Part shown: piece by piece, positions 1 to 12,200 of the stretch | Numbering within the stretch: the stretch's first letter is position 1 | How the letters are laid out: the number at the start of each line of letters is the position of its first letter | From: Micromussa lordhowensis | Taxonomy: Eukaryota; Cnidaria; Anthozoa; Scleractinia; Lobophylliidae | Assembly (NCBI GenBank): GCA_964020085.1 | Contig: CAXHUQ010001374.1 | Coordinates: forward strand, 1-64,000 | DNA length: 64,000 nt | Direction: 5' to 3' | Position numbers and translations under genes: made by a program | Notes under the pieces: generated by a model | What the model was told of the DNA's origin: nothing | The model's database searches: none | Seen by the model: the letters and a program-made list of their open reading frames with translations, nothing else

Positions 1-219
1 GTCATAACTCGGCTCTACGGGCACTTTTGGAGCCGCGGTTTGCAGCAAAATGTTCTCCTATGATTGCACTTCAAGCGCATACCAATTAGGAGATGATGCA
101 ATTTGCGCTAGGGTGTTTTTGAAGCCCCTATAGTCGGCCTACTTTTTTGGGCATTTTCCCTTGGTCCCCCCTTGGCAAAATCTCAGAAAATGGCCGATTT
201 AGGTGTCCTTGGCAAATTT
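1..219 (+). repeat. Reference family A monomer with internal landmarks
   Basis: This first monomer equals the consensus of the uniform block. Landmarks by monomer position: 30-54 is identical to family B read on the minus strand and contains the palindrome ccgcgg at 33-38; 84-92 aattaggag is also shared; 103-117 has the shared stretch ttgcgc-agggtgttttt, with t at 109 where B has c; 155-166 tttcccttggtc is shared. A ten-base direct repeat, ccttggcaaa, lies at 170-179 and 207-216. The unit has about eight CpG sites. Its length is compatible with one nucleosome plus linker, which is an inference. Confidence 0.93.
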
Positions 220-3200
220 GTCATAACTCGGCTCTACGGGCACTTTTGGAGCCGCGGTTTGCAGCAAAATGTTCTCCTATGATTGCACTTCAAGCGCATA
301 CCAATTAGGAGATGATGCAATTTGCGCTAGGGTGTTTTTGAAGCCCCTATAGTCGGCCTACTTTTTTGGGCATTTTCCCTTGGTCCCCCCTTGGCAAAAT
401 CTCAGAAAATGGCCGATTTAGGTGTCCTTGGCAAATTTGTCATAACTCGGCTCTACGGGCACTTTTGGAGCCGCGGTTTGCAGCAAAATGTTCTCCTATG
501 ATTGCACTTCAAGCGCATACCAATTAGGAGATGATGCAATTTGCGCTAGGGTGTTTTTGAAGCCCCTATAGTCGGCCTACTTTTTTGGGCATTTTCCCTT
601 GGTCCCCCCTTGGCAAAATCTCAGAAAATGGCCGATTTAGGTGTCCTTGGCAAATTTGTCATAACTCGGCTCTACGGGCACTTTTGGAGCCGCGGTTTGC
701 AGCAAAATGTTCTCCTATGATTGCACTTCAAGCGCATACCAATTAGGAGATGATGCAATTTGCGCTAGGGTGTTTTTGAAGCCCCTATAGTCGGCCTACT
801 TTTTTGGGCATTTTCCCTTGGTCCCCCCTTGGCAAAATCTCAGAAAATGGCCGATTTAGGTGTCCTTGGCAAATTTGTCATAACTCGGCTCTACGGGCAC
901 TTTTGGAGCCGCGGTTTGCAGCAAAATGTTCTCCTATGATTGCACTTCAAGCGCATACCAATTAGGAGATGATGCAATTTGCGCTAGGGTGTTTTTGAAG
1001 CCCCTATAGTCGGCCTACTTTTTTGGGCATTTTCCCTTGGTCCCCCCTTGGCAAAATCTCAGAAAATGGCCGATTTAGGTGTCCTTGGCAAATTTGTCAT
1101 AACTCGGCTCTACGGGCACTTTTGGAGCCGCGGTTTGCAGCAAAATGTTCTCCTATGATTGCACTTCAAGCGCATACCAATTAGGAGATGATGCAATTTG
1201 CGCTAGGGTGTTTTTGAAGCCCCTATAGTCGGCCTACTTTTTTGGGCATTTTCCCTTGGTCCCCCCTTGGCAAAATCTCAGAAAATGGCCGATTTAGGTG
1301 TCCTTGGCAAATTTGTCATAACTCGGCTCTACGGGCACTTTTGGAGCCGCGGTTTGCAGCAAAATGTTCTCCTATGATTGCACTTCAAGCGCATACCAAT
1401 TAGGAGATGATGCAATTTGCGCTAGGGTGTTTTTGAAGCCCCTATAGTCGGCCTACTTTTTTGGGCATTTTCCCTTGGTCCCCCCTTGGCAAAATCTCAG
1501 AAAATGGCCGATTTAGGTGTCCTTGGCAAATTTGTCATAACTCGGCTCTACGGGCACTTTTGGAGCCGCGGTTTGCAGCAAAATGTTCTCCTATGATTGC
1601 ACTTCAAGCGCATACCAATTAGGAGATGATGCAATTTGCGCTAGGGTGTTTTTGAAGCCCCTATAGTCGGCCTACTTTTTTGGGCATTTTCCCTTGGTCC
1701 CCCCTTGGCAAAATCTCAGAAAATGGCCGATTTAGGTGTCCTTGGCAAATTTGTCATAACTCGGCTCTACGGGCACTTTTGGAGCCGCGGTTTGCAGCAA
1801 AATGTTCTCCTATGATTGCACTTCAAGCGCATACCAATTAGGAGATGATGCAATTTGCGCTAGGGTGTTTTTGAAGCCCCTATAGTCGGCCTACTTTTTT
1901 GGGCATTTTCCCTTGGTCCCCCCTTGGCAAAATCTCAGAAAATGGCCGATTTAGGTGTCCTTGGCAAATTTGTCATAACTCGGCTCTACGGGCACTTTTG
2001 GAGCCGCGGTTTGCAGCAAAATGTTCTCCTATGATTGCACTTCAAGCGCATACCAATTAGGAGATGATGCAATTTGCGCTAGGGTGTTTTTGAAGCCCCT
2101 ATAGTCGGCCTACTTTTTTGGGCATTTTCCCTTGGTCCCCCCTTGGCAAAATCTCAGAAAATGGCCGATTTAGGTGTCCTTGGCAAATTTGTCATAACTC
2201 GGCTCTACGGGCACTTTTGGAGCCGCGGTTTGCAGCAAAATGTTCTCCTATGATTGCACTTCAAGCGCATACCAATTAGGAGATGATGCAATTTGCGCTA
2301 GGGTGTTTTTGAAGCCCCTATAGTCGGCCTACTTTTTTGGGCATTTTCCCTTGGTCCCCCCTTGGCAAAATCTCAGAAAATGGCCGATTTAGGTGTCCTT
2401 GGCAAATTTGTCATAACTCGGCTCTACGGGCACTTTTGGAGCCGCGGTTTGCAGCAAAATGTTCTCCTATGATTGCACTTCAAGCGCATACCAATTAGGA
2501 GATGATGCAATTTGCGCTAGGGTGTTTTTGAAGCCCCTATAGTCGGCCTACTTTTTTGGGCATTTTCCCTTGGTCCCCCCTTGGCAAAATCTCAGAAAAT
2601 GGCCGATTTAGGTGTCCTTGGCAAATTTGTCATAACTCGGCTCTACGGGCACTTTTGGAGCCGCGGTTTGCAGCAAAATGTTCTCCTATGATTGCACTTC
2701 AAGCGCATACCAATTAGGAGATGATGCAATTTGCGCTAGGGTGTTTTTGAAGCCCCTATAGTCGGCCTACTTTTTTGGGCATTTTCCCTTGGTCCCCCCT
2801 TGGCAAAATCTCAGAAAATGGCCGATTTAGGTGTCCTTGGCAAATTTGTCATAACTCGGCTCTACGGGCACTTTTGGAGCCGCGGTTTGCAGCAAAATGT
2901 TCTCCTATGATTGCACTTCAAGCGCATACCAATTAGGAGATGATGCAATTTGCGCTAGGGTGTTTTTGAAGCCCCTATAGTCGGCCTACTTTTTTGGGCA
3001 TTTTCCCTTGGTCCCCCCTTGGCAAAATCTCAGAAAATGGCCGATTTAGGTGTCCTTGGCAAATTTGTCATAACTCGGCTCTACGGGCACTTTTGGAGCC
3101 GCGGTTTGCAGCAAAATGTTCTCCTATGATTGCACTTCAAGCGCATACCAATTAGGAGATGATGCAATTTGCGCTAGGGTGTTTTTGAAGCCCCTATAGT

Positions 3201-6200
3201 CGGCCTACTTTTTTGGGCATTTTCCCTTGGTCCCCCCTTGGCAAAATCTCAGAAAATGGCCGATTTAGGTGTCCTTGGCAAATTTGTCATAACTCGGCTC
3301 TACGGGCACTTTTGGAGCCGCGGTTTGCAGCAAAATGTTCTCCTATGATTGCACTTCAAGCGCATACCAATTAGGAGATGATGCAATTTGCGCTAGGGTG
3401 TTTTTGAAGCCCCTATAGTCGGCCTACTTTTTTGGGCATTTTCCCTTGGTCCCCCCTTGGCAAAATCTCAGAAAATGGCCGATTTAGGTGTCCTTGGCAA
3501 ATTTGTCATAACTCGGCTCTACGGGCACTTTTGGAGCCGCGGTTTGCAGCAAAATGTTCTCCTATGATTGCACTTCAAGCGCATACCAATTAGGAGATGA
3601 TGCAATTTGCGCTAGGGTGTTTTTGAAGCCCCTATAGTCGGCCTACTTTTTTGGGCATTTTCCCTTGGTCCCCCCTTGGCAAAATCTCAGAAAATGGCCG
3701 ATTTAGGTGTCCTTGGCAAATTTGTCATAACTCGGCTCTACGGGCACTTTTGGAGCCGCGGTTTGCAGCAAAATGTTCTCCTATGATTGCACTTCAAGCG
3801 CATACCAATTAGGAGATGATGCAATTTGCGCTAGGGTGTTTTTGAAGCCCCTATAGTCGGCCTACTTTTTTGGGCATTTTCCCTTGGTCCCCCCTTGGCA
3901 AAATCTCAGAAAATGGCCGATTTAGGTGTCCTTGGCAAATTTGTCATAACTCGGCTCTACGGGCACTTTTGGAGCCGCGGTTTGCAGCAAAATGTTCTCC
4001 TATGATTGCACTTCAAGCGCATACCAATTAGGAGATGATGCAATTTGCGCTAGGGTGTTTTTGAAGCCCCTATAGTCGGCCTACTTTTTTGGGCATTTTC
4101 CCTTGGTCCCCCCTTGGCAAAATCTCAGAAAATGGCCGATTTAGGTGTCCTTGGCAAATTTGTCATAACTCGGCTCTACGGGCACTTTTGGAGCCGCGGT
4201 TTGCAGCAAAATGTTCTCCTATGATTGCACTTCAAGCGCATACCAATTAGGAGATGATGCAATTTGCGCTAGGGTGTTTTTGAAGCCCCTATAGTCGGCC
4301 TACTTTTTTGGGCATTTTCCCTTGGTCCCCCCTTGGCAAAATCTCAGAAAATGGCCGATTTAGGTGTCCTTGGCAAATTTGTCATAACTCGGCTCTACGG
4401 GCACTTTTGGAGCCGCGGTTTGCAGCAAAATGTTCTCCTATGATTGCACTTCAAGCGCATACCAATTAGGAGATGATGCAATTTGCGCTAGGGTGTTTTT
4501 GAAGCCCCTATAGTCGGCCTACTTTTTTGGGCATTTTCCCTTGGTCCCCCCTTGGCAAAATCTCAGAAAATGGCCGATTTAGGTGTCCTTGGCAAATTTG
4601 TCATAACTCGGCTCTACGGGCACTTTTGGAGCCGCGGTTTGCAGCAAAATGTTCTCCTATGATTGCACTTCAAGCGCATACCAATTAGGAGATGATGCAA
4701 TTTGCGCTAGGGTGTTTTTGAAGCCCCTATAGTCGGCCTACTTTTTTGGGCATTTTCCCTTGGTCCCCCCTTGGCAAAATCTCAGAAAATGGCCGATTTA
4801 GGTGTCCTTGGCAAATTTGTCATATACTCGGCTCTACGGGCACTTTTGGAGCCGCGGTTTGCAGCAAAATGTTCTCCTATGATTGCACTTCAAGCGCATA
4901 CCAATTAGGAGATGATGCAATTTGCGCTAGGGTGTTTTTGAAGCCCCTATAGTCGGCCTACTTTTTTGGGCATTTTCCCTTGGTCCCCCCTTGGCAAAAT
5001 CTCAGAAAATGGCCGATTTAGGTGTCCTTGGCAAATTTGTCATAACTCGGCTCTACGGGCACTTTTGGAGCCGCGGTTTGCAGCAAAATGTTCTCCTATG
5101 ATTGCACTTCAAGCGCATACCAATTAGGAGATGATGCAATTTGCGCTAGGGTGTTTTTGAAGCCCCTATAGTCGGCCTACTTTTTTGGGCATTTTCCCTT
5201 GGTCCCCCCTTGGCAAAATCTCAGAAAATGGCCGATTTAGGTGTCCTTGGCAAATTTGTCATAACTCGGCTCTACGGGCACTTTTGGAGCCGCGGTTTGC
5301 AGCAAAATGTTCTCCTATGATTGCACTTCAAGCGCATACCAATTAGGAGATGATGCAATTTGCGCTAGGGTGTTTTTGAAGCCCCTATAGTCGGCCTACT
5401 TTTTTGGGCATTTTCCCTTGGTCCCCCCTTGGCAAAATCTCAGAAAATGGCCGATTTAGGTGTCCTTGGCAAATTTGTCATAACTCGGCTCTACGGGCAC
5501 TTTTGGAGCCGCGGTTTGCAGCAAAATGTTCTCCTATGATTGCACTTCAAGCGCATACCAATTAGGAGATGATGCAATTTGCGCTAGGGTGTTTTTGAAG
5601 CCCCTATAGTCGGCCTACTTTTTTGGGCATTTTCCCTTGGTCCCCCCTTGGCAAAATCTCAGAAAATGGCCGATTTAGGTGTCCTTGGCAAATTTGTCAT
5701 AACTCGGCTCTACGGGCACTTTTGGAGCCGCGGTTTGCAGCAAAATGTTCTCCTATGATTGCACTTCAAGCGCATACCAATTAGGAGATGATGCAATTTG
5801 CGCTAGGGTGTTTTTGAAGCCCCTATAGTCGGCCTACTTTTTTGGGCATTTTCCCTTGGTCCCCCCTTGGCAAAATCTCAGAAAATGGCCGATTTAGGTG
5901 TCCTTGGCAAATTTGTCATAACTCGGCTCTACGGGCACTTTTGGAGCCGCGGTTTGCAGCAAAATGTTCTCCTATGATTGCACTTCAAGCGCATACCAAT
6001 TAGGAGATGATGCAATTTGCGCTAGGGTGTTTTTGAAGCCCCTATAGTCGGCCTACTTTTTTGGGCATTTTCCCTTGGTCCCCCCTTGGCAAAATCTCAG
6101 AAAATGGCCGATTTAGGTGTCCTTGGCAAATTTGTCATAACTCGGCTCTACGGGCACTTTTGGAGCCGCGGTTTGCAGCAAAATGTTCTCCTATGATTGC

Positions 6201-9200
6201 ACTTCAAGCGCATACCAATTAGGAGATGATGCAATTTGCGCTAGGGTGTTTTTGAAGCCCCTATAGTCGGCCTACTTTTTTGGGCATTTTCCCTTGGTCC
6301 CCCCTTGGCAAAATCTCAGAAAATGGCCGATTTAGGTGTCCTTGGCAAATTTGTCATAACTCGGCTCTACGGGCACTTTTGGAGCCGCGGTTTGCAGCAA
6401 AATGTTCTCCTATGATTGCACTTCAAGCGCATACCAATTAGGAGATGATGCAATTTGCGCTAGGGTGTTTTTGAAGCCCCTATAGTCGGCCTACTTTTTT
6501 GGGCATTTTCCCTTGGTCCCCCCTTGGCAAAATCTCAGAAAATGGCCGATTTAGGTGTCCTTGGCAAATTTGTCATAACTCGGCTCTACGGGCACTTTTG
6601 GAGCCGCGGTTTGCAGCAAAATGTTCTCCTATGATTGCACTTCAAGCGCATACCAATTAGGAGATGATGCAATTTGCGCTAGGGTGTTTTTGAAGCCCCT
6701 ATAGTCGGCCTACTTTTTTGGGCATTTTCCCTTGGTCCCCCCTTGGCAAAATCTCAGAAAATGGCCGATTTAGGTGTCCTTGGCAAATTTGTCATAACTC
6801 GGCTCTACGGGCACTTTTGGAGCCGCGGTTTGCAGCAAAATGTTCTCCTATGATTGCACTTCAAGCGCATACCAATTAGGAGATGATGCAATTTGCGCTA
6901 GGGTGTTTTTGAAGCCCCTATAGTCGGCCTACTTTTTTGGGCATTTTCCCTTGGTCCCCCCTTGGCAAAATCTCAGAAAATGGCCGATTTAGGTGTCCTT
7001 GGCAAATTTGTCATAACTCGGCTCTACGGGCACTTTTGGAGCCGCGGTTTGCAGCAAAATGTTCTCCTATGATTGCACTTCAAGCGCATACCAATTAGGA
7101 GATGATGCAATTTGCGCTAGGGTGTTTTTGAAGCCCCTATAGTCGGCCTACTTTTTTGGGCATTTTCCCTTGGTCCCCCTTGGCAAAATCTCAGAAAATG
7201 GCCGATTTAGGTGTCCTTGGCAAATTTGTCATAACTCGGCTCTACGGGCACTTTTGGAGCCGCGGTTTGCAGCAAAATGTTCTCCTATGATTGCACTTCA
7301 AGCGCATACCAATTAGGAGATGATGCAATTTGCGCTAGGGTGTTTTTGAAGCCCCTATAGTCGGCCTACTTTTTTGGGCATTTTCCCTTGGTCCCCCCTT
7401 GGCAAAATCTCAGAAAATGGCCGATTTAGGTGTCCTTGGCAAATTTGTCATAACTCGGCTCTACGGGCACTTTTGGAGCCGCGGTTTGCAGCAAAATGTT
7501 CTCCTATGATTGCACTTCAAGCGCATACCAATTAGGAGATGATGCAATTTGCGCTAGGGTGTTTTTGAAGCCCCTATAGTCGGCCTACTTTTTTGGGCAT
7601 TTTCCCTTGGTCCCCCCTTGGCAAAATCTCAGAAAATGGCCGATTTAGGTGTCCTTGGCAAATTTGTCATAACTCGGCTCTACGGGCACTTTTGGAGCCG
7701 CGGTTTGCAGCAAAATGTTCTCCTATGATTGCACTTCAAGCGCATACCAATTAGGAGATGATGCAATTTGCGCTAGGGTGTTTTTGAAGCCCCTATAGTC
7801 GGCCTACTTTTTTGGGCATTTTCCCTTGGTCCCCCCTTGGCAAAATCTCAGAAAATGGCCGATTTAGGTGTCCTTGGCAAATTTGTCATAACTCGGCTCT
7901 ACGGGCACTTTTGGAGCCGCGGTTTGCAGCAAAATGTTCTCCTATGATTGCACTTCAAGCGCATACCAATTAGGAGATGATGCAATTTGCGCTAGGGTGT
8001 TTTTGAAGCCCCTATAGTCGGCCTACTTTTTTGGGCATTTTCCCTTGGTCCCCCCTTGGCAAAATCTCAGAAAATGGCCGATTTAGGTGTCCTTGGCAAA
8101 TTTGTCATAACTCGGCTCTACGGGCACTTTTGGAGCCGCGGTTTTGCAGCAAAATGTTCTCCTATGATTGCACTTCAAGCGCATACCAATTAGGAGATGA
8201 TGCAATTTGCGCTAGGGTGTTTTTGAAGCCCCTATAGTCGGCCTACTTTTTTGGGCATTTTCCCTTGGTCCCCCCTTGGCAAAATCTCAGAAAATGGCCG
8301 ATTTAGGTGTCCTTGGCAAATTTGTCATAACTCGGCTCTACGGGCACTTTTGGAGCCGCGGTTTGCAGCAAAATGTTCTCCTATGATTGCACTTCAAGCG
8401 CATACCAATTAGGAGATGATGCAATTTGCGCTAGGGTGTTTTTGAAGCCCCTATAGTCGGCCTACTTTTTGGGCATTTTCCCTTGGTCCCCCCTTGGCAA
8501 AATCTCAGAAAATGGCCGATTTAGGTGTCCTTGGCAAATTTGTCATAACTCGGCTCTACGGGCACTTTTGGAGCCGGCGGTTTGCAGCAAAATGTTCTCC
8601 TATGATTGCACTTCAAGCGCATACCAATTAGGAGATGATGCAATTTGCGCTAGGGTGTTTTTGAAGCCCCTATAGTCGGCCTACTTTTTTGGGCATTTTC
8701 CCTTGGTCCCCCCTTGGCAAAATCTCAGAAAATGGCCGATTTAGGTGTCCTTGGCAAATTTGTCATAACTCGGCTCTACGGGCACTTTTGGAGCCGCGGT
8801 TTGCAGCAAAATGTTCTCCTATGATTGCACTTCAAGCGCATACCAATTAGGAGATGATGCAATTTGCGCTAGGGTGTTTTTGAAGCCCCTATAGTCGGCC
8901 TACTTTTTTGGGCATTTTCCCTTGGTCCCCCCTTGGCAAAATCTCAGAAAATGGCCGATTTAGGTGTCCTTGGCAAATTTGTCATAACTCGGCTCTACGG
9001 GCACTTTTGGAGCCGCGGTTTGCAGCAAAATGTTCTCCTATGATTGCACTTCAAGCGCATACCAATTAGGAGATGATGCAATTTGCGCTAGGGTGTTTTT
9101 GAAGCCCCTATAGTCGGCCTACTTTTTTGGGCATTTTCCCTTGGTCCCCCCTTGGCAAAATCTCAGAAAATGGCCGATTTAGGTGTCCTTGGCAAATTTG

Positions 9201-12200
9201 TCATAACTCGGCTCTACGGGCACTTTTGGAGCCGCGGTTTGCAGCAAAATGTTCTCCTATGATTGCACTTCAAGCGCATACCAATTAGGAGATGATGCAA
9301 TTTGCGCTAGGGTGTTTTTGAAGCCCCTATAGTCGGCCTACTTTTTTGGGCATTTTCCCTTGGTCCCCCCTTGGCAAAATCTCAGAAAATGGCCGATTTA
9401 GGTGTCCTTGGCAAATTTGTCATAACTCGGCTCTACGGGCACTTTTGGAGCCGCGGTTTGCAGCAAAATGTTCTCCTATGATTGCACTTCAAGCGCATAC
9501 CAATTAGGAGATGATGCAATTTGCGCTAGGGTGTTTTTGAAGCCCCTATAGTCGGCCTACTTTTTTGGGCATTTTCCCTTGGTCCCCCCTTGGCAAAATC
9601 TCAGAAAATGGCCGATTTAGGTGTCCTTGGCAAATTTGTCATAACTCGGCTCTACGGGCACTTTTGGAGCCGCGGTTTGCAGCAAAATGTTCTCCTATGA
9701 TTGCACTTCAAGCGCATACCAATTAGGAGATGATGCAATTTGCGCTAGGGTGTTTTTGAAGCCCCTATAGTCGGCCTACTTTTTTGGGCATTTTCCCTTG
9801 GTCCCCCCTTGGCAAAATCTCAGAAAATGGCCGATTTAGGTGTCCTTGGCAAATTTGTCATAACTCGGCTCTACGGGCACTTTTGGAGCCGCGGTTTGCA
9901 GCAAAATGTTCTCCTATGATTGCACTTCAAGCGCATACCAATTAGGAGATGATGCAATTTGCGCTAGGGTGTTTTTGAAGCCCCTATAGTCGGCCTACTT
10001 TTTTGGGCATTTTCCCTTGGTCCCCCCTTGGCAAAATCTCAGAAAATGGCCGATTTAGGTGTCCTTGGCAAATTTGTCATAACTCGGCTCTACGGGCACT
10101 TTTGGAGCCGCGGTTTGCAGCAAAATGTTCTCCTATGATTGCACTTCAAGCGCATACCAATTAGGAGATGATGCAATTTGCGCTAGGGTGTTTTTGAAGC
10201 CCCTATAGTCGGCCTACTTTTTTGGGCATTTTCCCTTGGTCCCCCCTTGGCAAAATCTCAGAAAATGGCCGATTTAGGTGTCCTTGGCAAATTTGTCATA
10301 ACTCGGCTCTACGGGCACTTTTGGAGCCGCGGTTTGCAGCAAAATGTTCTCCTATGATTGCACTTCAAGCGCATACCAATTAGGAGATGATGCAATTTGC
10401 GCTAGGGTGTTTTTGAAGCCCCTATAGTCGGCCTACTTTTTTGGGCATTTTCCCTTGGTCCCCCCTTGGCAAAATCTCAGAAAATGGCCGATTTAGGTGT
10501 CCTTGGCAAATTTGTCATAACTCGGCTCTACGGGCACTTTTGGAGCCGCGGTTTGCAGCAAAATGTTCTCCTATGATTGCACTTCAAGCGCATACCAATT
10601 AGGAGATGATGCAATTTGCGCTAGGGTGTTTTTGAAGCCCCTATAGTCGGCCTACTTTTTTGGGCATTTTCCCTTGGTCCCCCCTTGGCAAAATCTCAGA
10701 AAATGGCCGATTTAGGTGTCCTTGGCAAATTTGTCATAACTCGGCTCTACGGGCACTTTTGGAGCCGCGGTTTGCAGCAAAATGTTCTCCTATGATTGCA
10801 CTTCAAGCGCATACCAATTAGGAGATGATGCAATTTGCGCTAGGGTGTTTTTGAAGCCCCTATAGTCGGCCTACTTTTTTGGGCATTTTCCCTTGGTCCC
10901 CCCTTGGCAAAATCTCAGAAAATGGCCGATTTAGGTGTCCTTGGCAAATTTGTCATAACTCGGCTCTACGGGCACTTTTGGAGCCGCGGTTTGCAGCAAA
11001 ATGTTCTCCTATGATTGCACTTCAAGCGCATACCAATTAGGAGATGATGCAATTTGCGCTAGGGTGTTTTTGAAGCCCCTATAGTCGGCCTACTTTTTTG
11101 GGCATTTTCCCTTGGTCCCCCCTTGGCAAAATCTCAGAAAATGGCCGATTTAGGTGTCCTTGGCAAATTTGTCATAACTCGGCTCTACGGGCACTTTTGG
11201 AGCCGCGGTTTGCAGCAAAATGTTCTCCTATGATTGCACTTCAAGCGCATACCAATTAGGAGATGATGCAATTTGCGCTAGGGTGTTTTTGAAGCCCCTA
11301 TAGTCGGCCTACTTTTTTGGGCATTTTCCCTTGGTCCCCCCTTGGCAAAATCTCAGAAAATGGCCGATTTAGGTGTCCTTGGCAAATTTGTCATAACTCG
11401 GCTCTACGGGCACTTTTGGAGCCGCGGTTTGCAGCAAAATGTTCTCCTATGATTGCACTTCAAGCGCATACCAATTAGGAGATGATGCAATTTGCGCTAG
11501 GGTGTTTTTGAAGCCCCTATAGTCGGCCTACTTTTTTGGGCATTTTCCCTTGGTCCCCCCTTGGCAAAATCTCAGAAAATGGCCGATTTAGGTGTCCTTG
11601 GCAAATTTGTCATAACTCGGCTCTACGGGCACTTTTGGAGCCGCGGTTTGCAGCAAAATGTTCTCCTATGATTGCACTTCAAGCGCATACCAATTAGGAG
11701 ATGATGCAATTTGCGCTAGGGTGTTTTTGAAGCCCCTATAGTCGGCCTACTTTTTTGGGCATTTTCCCTTGGTCCCCCCTTGGCAAAATCTCAGAAAATG
11801 GCCGATTTAGGTGTCCTTGGCAAATTTGTCATAACTCGGCTCTACGGGCACTTTTGGAGCCGCGGTTTGCAGCAAAATGTTCTCCTATGATTGCACTTCA
11901 AGCGCATACCAATTAGGAGATGATGCAATTTGCGCTAGGGTGTTTTTGAAGCCCCTATAGTCGGCCTACTTTTTTGGGCATTTTCCCTTGGTCCCCCCTT
12001 GGCAAAATCTCAGAAAATGGCCGATTTAGGTGTCCTTGGCAAATTTGTCATAACTCGGCTCTACGGGCACTTTTGGAGCCGCGGTTTGCAGCAAAATGTT
12101 CTCCTATGATTGCACTTCAAGCGCATACCAATTAGGAGATGATGCAATTTGCGCTAGGGTGTTTTTGAAGCCCCTATAGTCGGCCTACTTTTTTGGGCAT

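Noticed and set aside
7..22. CENP-B box resemblance at ctcggctctacggg
   Set aside because: Spacing between the two halves is one base short and the first half has a mismatch; the family B counterpart has three mismatches. The resemblance is weak and not conserved.
192..206. Plant-type telomere motif within gatttaggtg
   Set aside because: Only a single TTTAGG-like hexamer per monomer occurs, with no tandem run of the heptamer.
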